From positions 682,001 to 746,000 of the forward strand of contig JARVLF010000017.1 in assembly GCA_030849465.1 (NCBI GenBank): a stretch of 64,000 nt of DNA, given 5' to 3'. The stretch is from Moesziomyces globuligerus (Eukaryota; Basidiomycota; Ustilaginomycetes; Ustilaginales; Ustilaginaceae). The position numbers and the translations under genes are program-made. The notes under the pieces were generated by a model that was given only the letters and a program-made list of their open reading frames with translations, did no database searches and had not been told where the DNA came from. Of this stretch, positions 61,123 through 64,000 are shown in pieces (position 1 is the first letter of the stretch; each line of letters begins with the position of its first letter).

Positions 61123-63531
61123 CTATCTCCTCCCACCCGGCCCCGACGCCGAAGAGGGATGGTGCACCTCGCGCGCCGTGCTCGCCGGTGGCGACTGGTC
61201 GAGGCGCTTGACCTTGTACTCGCCCATGATGCAGATGTGGTCGCTGGGGAAGTGCGCGTTGGGGAAGCCGACGACCTTGGAGAGGTAGTGCTTGTCCACC
61301 TCGCCGAGCACGCCGGTGACGTTGAGCGTCGACTTGGAGTAGAAGATGTAGTCGATGCCGCCCTCGTAGCCGGGCGTGTAGTTGGTAAAGGTGAGCTCGC
61401 CGATGGGCGCATACGACGACTCGAGCTCGTAGTTGTGCTGGAGGCCCTGCGTGGTGTAGTTGCCGTAGACGTGGTCCATAAAGTCCTCGTGGTGGGCGGC
61501 GACGGTGCCGCTGGAGAGAAAGTCGTAGACGCCCGTCTCGGGCACGCTGTTAAAGTCGCCGCAGACGATGGTGGGGATCTGGGTGCCGTGCGTATACTTG
61601 GGCGCAGGCGGGTATCCTTCGGCGACGCTGAGCTTGGGCGGCAGCTTGGCAAAGCGGTTGCCGGCCTTTTCGACCTCCTCCATGAGCATGGCGACCTGGA
61701 CGAGCTTGACGTCGCGGAACTGCGGATCCCAGTGGGTGTGGACGTTGGTGACGACGAGGCGGGAGCCCGAGTGCTTGTTCTCGAGGAGGGCGATGACGGC
61801 GATGTTGTCCTTGGTCATGACGCGGTTGTACATGTCTTCGGACTTCTTGAGGTCGGGGCGCTGGAGTGCGATCTGGTTGAACTCGATGAGCTGCTTCTCG
61901 ATGAGCTGGTACTTTGTCGCCTTGTAGAAGATGGCGCAGCCGTCGACGCGGCGCTTCTCCTCGTCGCGCATGGTGCGCGCGCGCGACTTGGGGTAGAAGA
62001 TGCCCTCGTAGTCCTGCTGGGAGAGGTGGTGGAGGAAGTAGTCTTCGTACTGGCCCATGTCGATCTCTTGGAGGCAGCAGACGTCGGCGCTGTACGACAT
62101 GACCTCTTGGAGGATGAACTCCTTGCGGTAGTCCCAGGTGAGCGCCCAGGAGGGCGTGTAGCCGTACATCTGAGCGGTGGCGTACTTGTCGCAGAGGATG
62201 TTGTAGGAGAGCACGTTGAAGCTCTCCTGGGGCGCGTCGGGTGCGTCCTTGTCCGCGTCGAGGTCGGGGAGGTCGGGGTCGATCATGATCCACTCGCGCT
62301 CTGGTGGGGGCAGGGGTACGGGGCACGAGTCGCGGAGGTAGGCGATGACGGCGGCGGTGCCTTCGCGCTGGAAGAGGGAGCGGAGGTTGTCCTGGAGCGG
62401 GTTGCCCTCGATGCCGAGCATCTCGAGCTGGTGGAGGGTGCCGAGCTCGGGGGGGAGGGTGACGAGGTTGTTGTCAAAGAGGAAGAGCTCGCGGAGGCTG
62501 GTGAGCATGCCGAGTTCTGCGGGTACGGCGTTGAGCTTGTTGCCCGAGGCGTCGAGGACGGTGAGGTGGCGGAGCTTGACAATGTCGGAGGAGATGGTGG
62601 TGAGCGCGTTGTGGTTGATGAAGAGGGAGGTGAGGAACGAGTAGCGGTAGACCTCGTTTGCGATGTTTTTGAGGGCGAGGCCGCCCATGTCGATGGTGGA
62701 CCAGGTCTGCTTGTCCTTGGCAGCAGCGGCGGCGGCGGCGGCGGCGGATGTCGAGGTGGTGGCTGGCGTTCCGTTGGGCGTGCCCGGGGTTGCATCCGCG
62801 CCGCTGCCCTTGCCTTCGTCGCCTCCGCCGCCGTTGGCGGAGCTGGACTCCTTCTTTGCGACAAAGAGGCCGTTTGCAGCGACCTGGGGTGGTACGATGC
62901 CCTTGTTGGGATCCTGGATGGCGATGGCGGAGCTGGTTGCGGAGCGTGCGGCGAGCGCGGCGGCTCTTGCGTGATGGTGTGGGGAGGCGGACTGGCGTGA
63001 GATCTCTGCTTTGAGGATCTGCTGCTGCCAGTGAGGCGAGCCGGAGGCTGCTGCGGCTGCTGCAGCGGCCGCAGCGGCGTCGGAACGGGCGTTGGAAGAG
63101 CCGAGATGGCCTCCTGCGGAGTGGATGCCGCCGGGCGAGGCCATATGGGAGAGGCCGGAAGGGCCATGGCCGGCGTGGTGATGGTGGTGGTGAGGGGCGA
63201 GGTTGGCGTAGCCGGGGGAGGAAGGGCCGCCTGCGGAGATGGATGCCGCGCTGGAGTGGCCGATGGAGCCTGGCAAGGAGGAGAGCGAGGGGTTCTGCTG
63301 GTGGGAGTGGTGAGGATGCTGATGGGAGCGTTGTGGCCATGCTGCGTTGGGCATGGGGAACCTGGCTACGGGGGTGAAGGAGGCGTTGTAGCCGTTTGGG
63401 TTGTTGGACGGCTGGCCGGCAGCGGCTGAGAGCGGACCGCCTCCATGGCTACCTGAAGGATGGTGGTGTGAGTTGAGGTAGAGGTATGCGGGAGGCGAGG
63501 GTGCCGGGGAAGGCGACGGGGAGGGATACAT
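61123..63531 (-). CDS. CCR4: Ccr4, catalytic deadenylase of the CCR4-NOT complex
   Basis: 802 residues. Removes poly(A) tails as part of CCR4-NOT in the cytoplasm and also acts in transcription. The N-terminal ~260 residues are Ser/Pro/His/Ala-rich and disordered. Leucine-rich repeats span about 300-395 (LRHLTVLDASGNKLNAVPAE, LRELFLFDNNLVTLPPELGT) and bind the Not1/Caf1 side. The Mg-dependent exonuclease-endonuclease-phosphatase domain follows from about 437: FNVLSYNILCDKYA, CCLQEID with the metal-binding Glu, VTNVHTHWDP, CGDFNSVPETGVYDFL and the C-terminal FPSDHICIMGEYK with the catalytic Asp/His. All catalytic positions look intact. The start MYPSPSPSP at 63531 is the first ATG of the final open block. 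It is tail-to-tail with SSN3. Confidence 0.96.
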   Translation of the reverse strand: MYPSPSPSPAPSPPAYLYLNSHHHPSGSHGGGPLSAAAGQPSNNPNGYNASFTPVARFPMPNAAWPQRSHQHPHHSHQQNPSLSSLPGSIGHSSAASISAGGPSSPGYANLAPHHHHHHAGHGPSGLSHMASPGGIHSAGGHLGSSNARSDAAAAAAAAAAASGSPHWQQQILKAEISRQSASPHHHARAAALAARSATSSAIAIQDPNKGIVPPQVAANGLFVAKKESSSANGGGGDEGKGSGADATPGTPNGTPATTSTSAAAAAAAAAKDKQTWSTIDMGGLALKNIANEVYRYSFLTSLFINHNALTTISSDIVKLRHLTVLDASGNKLNAVPAELGMLTSLRELFLFDNNLVTLPPELGTLHQLEMLGIEGNPLQDNLRSLFQREGTAAVIAYLRDSCPVPLPPPEREWIMIDPDLPDLDADKDAPDAPQESFNVLSYNILCDKYATAQMYGYTPSWALTWDYRKEFILQEVMSYSADVCCLQEIDMGQYEDYFLHHLSQQDYEGIFYPKSRARTMRDEEKRRVDGCAIFYKATKYQLIEKQLIEFNQIALQRPDLKKSEDMYNRVMTKDNIAVIALLENKHSGSRLVVTNVHTHWDPQFRDVKLVQVAMLMEEVEKAGNRFAKLPPKLSVAEGYPPAPKYTHGTQIPTIVCGDFNSVPETGVYDFLSSGTVAAHHEDFMDHVYGNYTTQGLQHNYELESSYAPIGELTFTNYTPGYEGGIDYIFYSKSTLNVTGVLGEVDKHYLSKVVGFPNAHFPSDHICIMGEYKVKRLDQSPPASTAREVHHPSSASGPGGRR

Positions 63532-64000
63532 GTATGAGTGAGATGGCGAGCCGCGCGTGGTTGGCGGAACGGTGATGTCTATCGGTAGCGAACGTGTTGG
63601 CGGGAGAGACGGGGAGGTTGATGCGCGTGGTTGTCAGAGGAAGGATTGGAGAGCAAGGAGGAAGCGGTCGAAGGCAAAGCGAGTGAGCAGTCGGAGCGGG
63701 ATGATTGCATGTTCCTGCGCGAGACCGAGGGCACGTGTTGGATTGGTGGACCAGCCCTCTTTGGGTGAGGCAGCGGGTGCGATCACGACCAGAGGTGTGC
63801 GTGGAGGATGAGAGGTGGAGCGAGCCGTTGCAGGGCCGAGCCGAGCATGGAGCCAGGAGCAGTGATGGCGGTGTTGGATGCGGCTGCGACGCGATGGAAG
63901 TGCGGTGTGGCGTTGTTTGTGGGCGAGGAGGAAGCGGGATGGCGCTGGTGGTGATGGCGATGGAGAGGATCCGGAGTTGCGAGTGCTAGAGTGGCAGTAG
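63532..64000. other. upstream flank of CCR4, no gene seen
   Basis: 469 bp to the window edge, probably the CCR4 promoter and leader (pyrimidine-rich on the minus strand). Rightward short frames lack protein character. Confidence 0.4.

Noticed and set aside
1..64000. Transposon, integrated virus, secondary-metabolite or secreted-effector cluster
   Set aside because: No transposase, reverse transcriptase, long terminal repeat, large synthase or run of small secreted Cys-rich proteins was seen. Gene content is mostly housekeeping.

Overview
This is nuclear DNA from a basidiomycete, most likely a smut fungus (Ustilaginaceae, such as Ustilago, Sporisorium or Pseudozyma). The evidence is GC-rich, GC3-biased coding sequence, mostly intronless genes with a few short GT-AG introns of about 77-107 bp, pyrimidine-rich leaders, a White-Collar-1 photoreceptor without a zinc finger, and eukaryotic housekeeping genes such as SMC4, FIP1, CCR4, SSN3/CDK8 and GCN3. 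No transposon, rRNA gene, convincing tRNA gene, CRISPR array, viral or plasmid element was seen.

Layout. 0-13.8 kb: glycyl-tRNA synthetase with an apparent dual-targeting N-terminus (-), an unresolved Ser/Pro-rich gene (+), a four-finger C2H2 factor (+), a twin CX9C Emi1/DUF3128 protein (+, one intron) and ornithine aminotransferase (-). 14.8-25.9 kb: the DRS1 ribosome-biogenesis helicase (+), eIF2B-alpha/GCN3 (-, one intron), a six-exon C2H2 gene reconstructed here (-; probably the rbf1 orthologue), a 3.4-kb apparently non-coding upstream region, and a Nudix hydrolase (-). 26.4-35.5 kb: an Skt5/Chs4-type chitin synthase regulator with a CaaX end (+), ATP10 (-, one intron), an orphan single-pass membrane protein with a pure (CAG)24 tract (-) and a Gfo/Idh/MocA oxidoreductase (-). 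36-46 kb: a Prx5-like peroxiredoxin with one cysteine (+), an RNPS1-like RRM protein (+), FIP1 (-) and WC-1 (+). 48.9-63.5 kb: a His-rich repeat protein (+), a STEEP1/CXorf56 homologue (-, one intron), condensin SMC4 (+), an SDR-like protein probably of the DUF1776 type (-), SSN3/CDK8 (+) and CCR4 (-).

The genes do not form one pathway or metabolic cluster. Most are housekeeping functions: translation, ribosome assembly, mRNA 3'-end processing and decay, Mediator kinase, chromosome condensation and mitochondrial assembly. The regulatory interest lies in the two related C2H2 factors 11 kb apart, whose predicted base-contact residues are the same in three of four fingers, and in the light sensor downstream. 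From memory only, the U. maydis locus numbers of rbf1 and wco1 are about eight genes apart, which fits this gene order; this was not checked.

Intron-containing genes were rebuilt by hand from splice signals, reading phase and family conservation. Coordinates given as start-end span the whole coding region including introns, and exon limits are in the evidence text.
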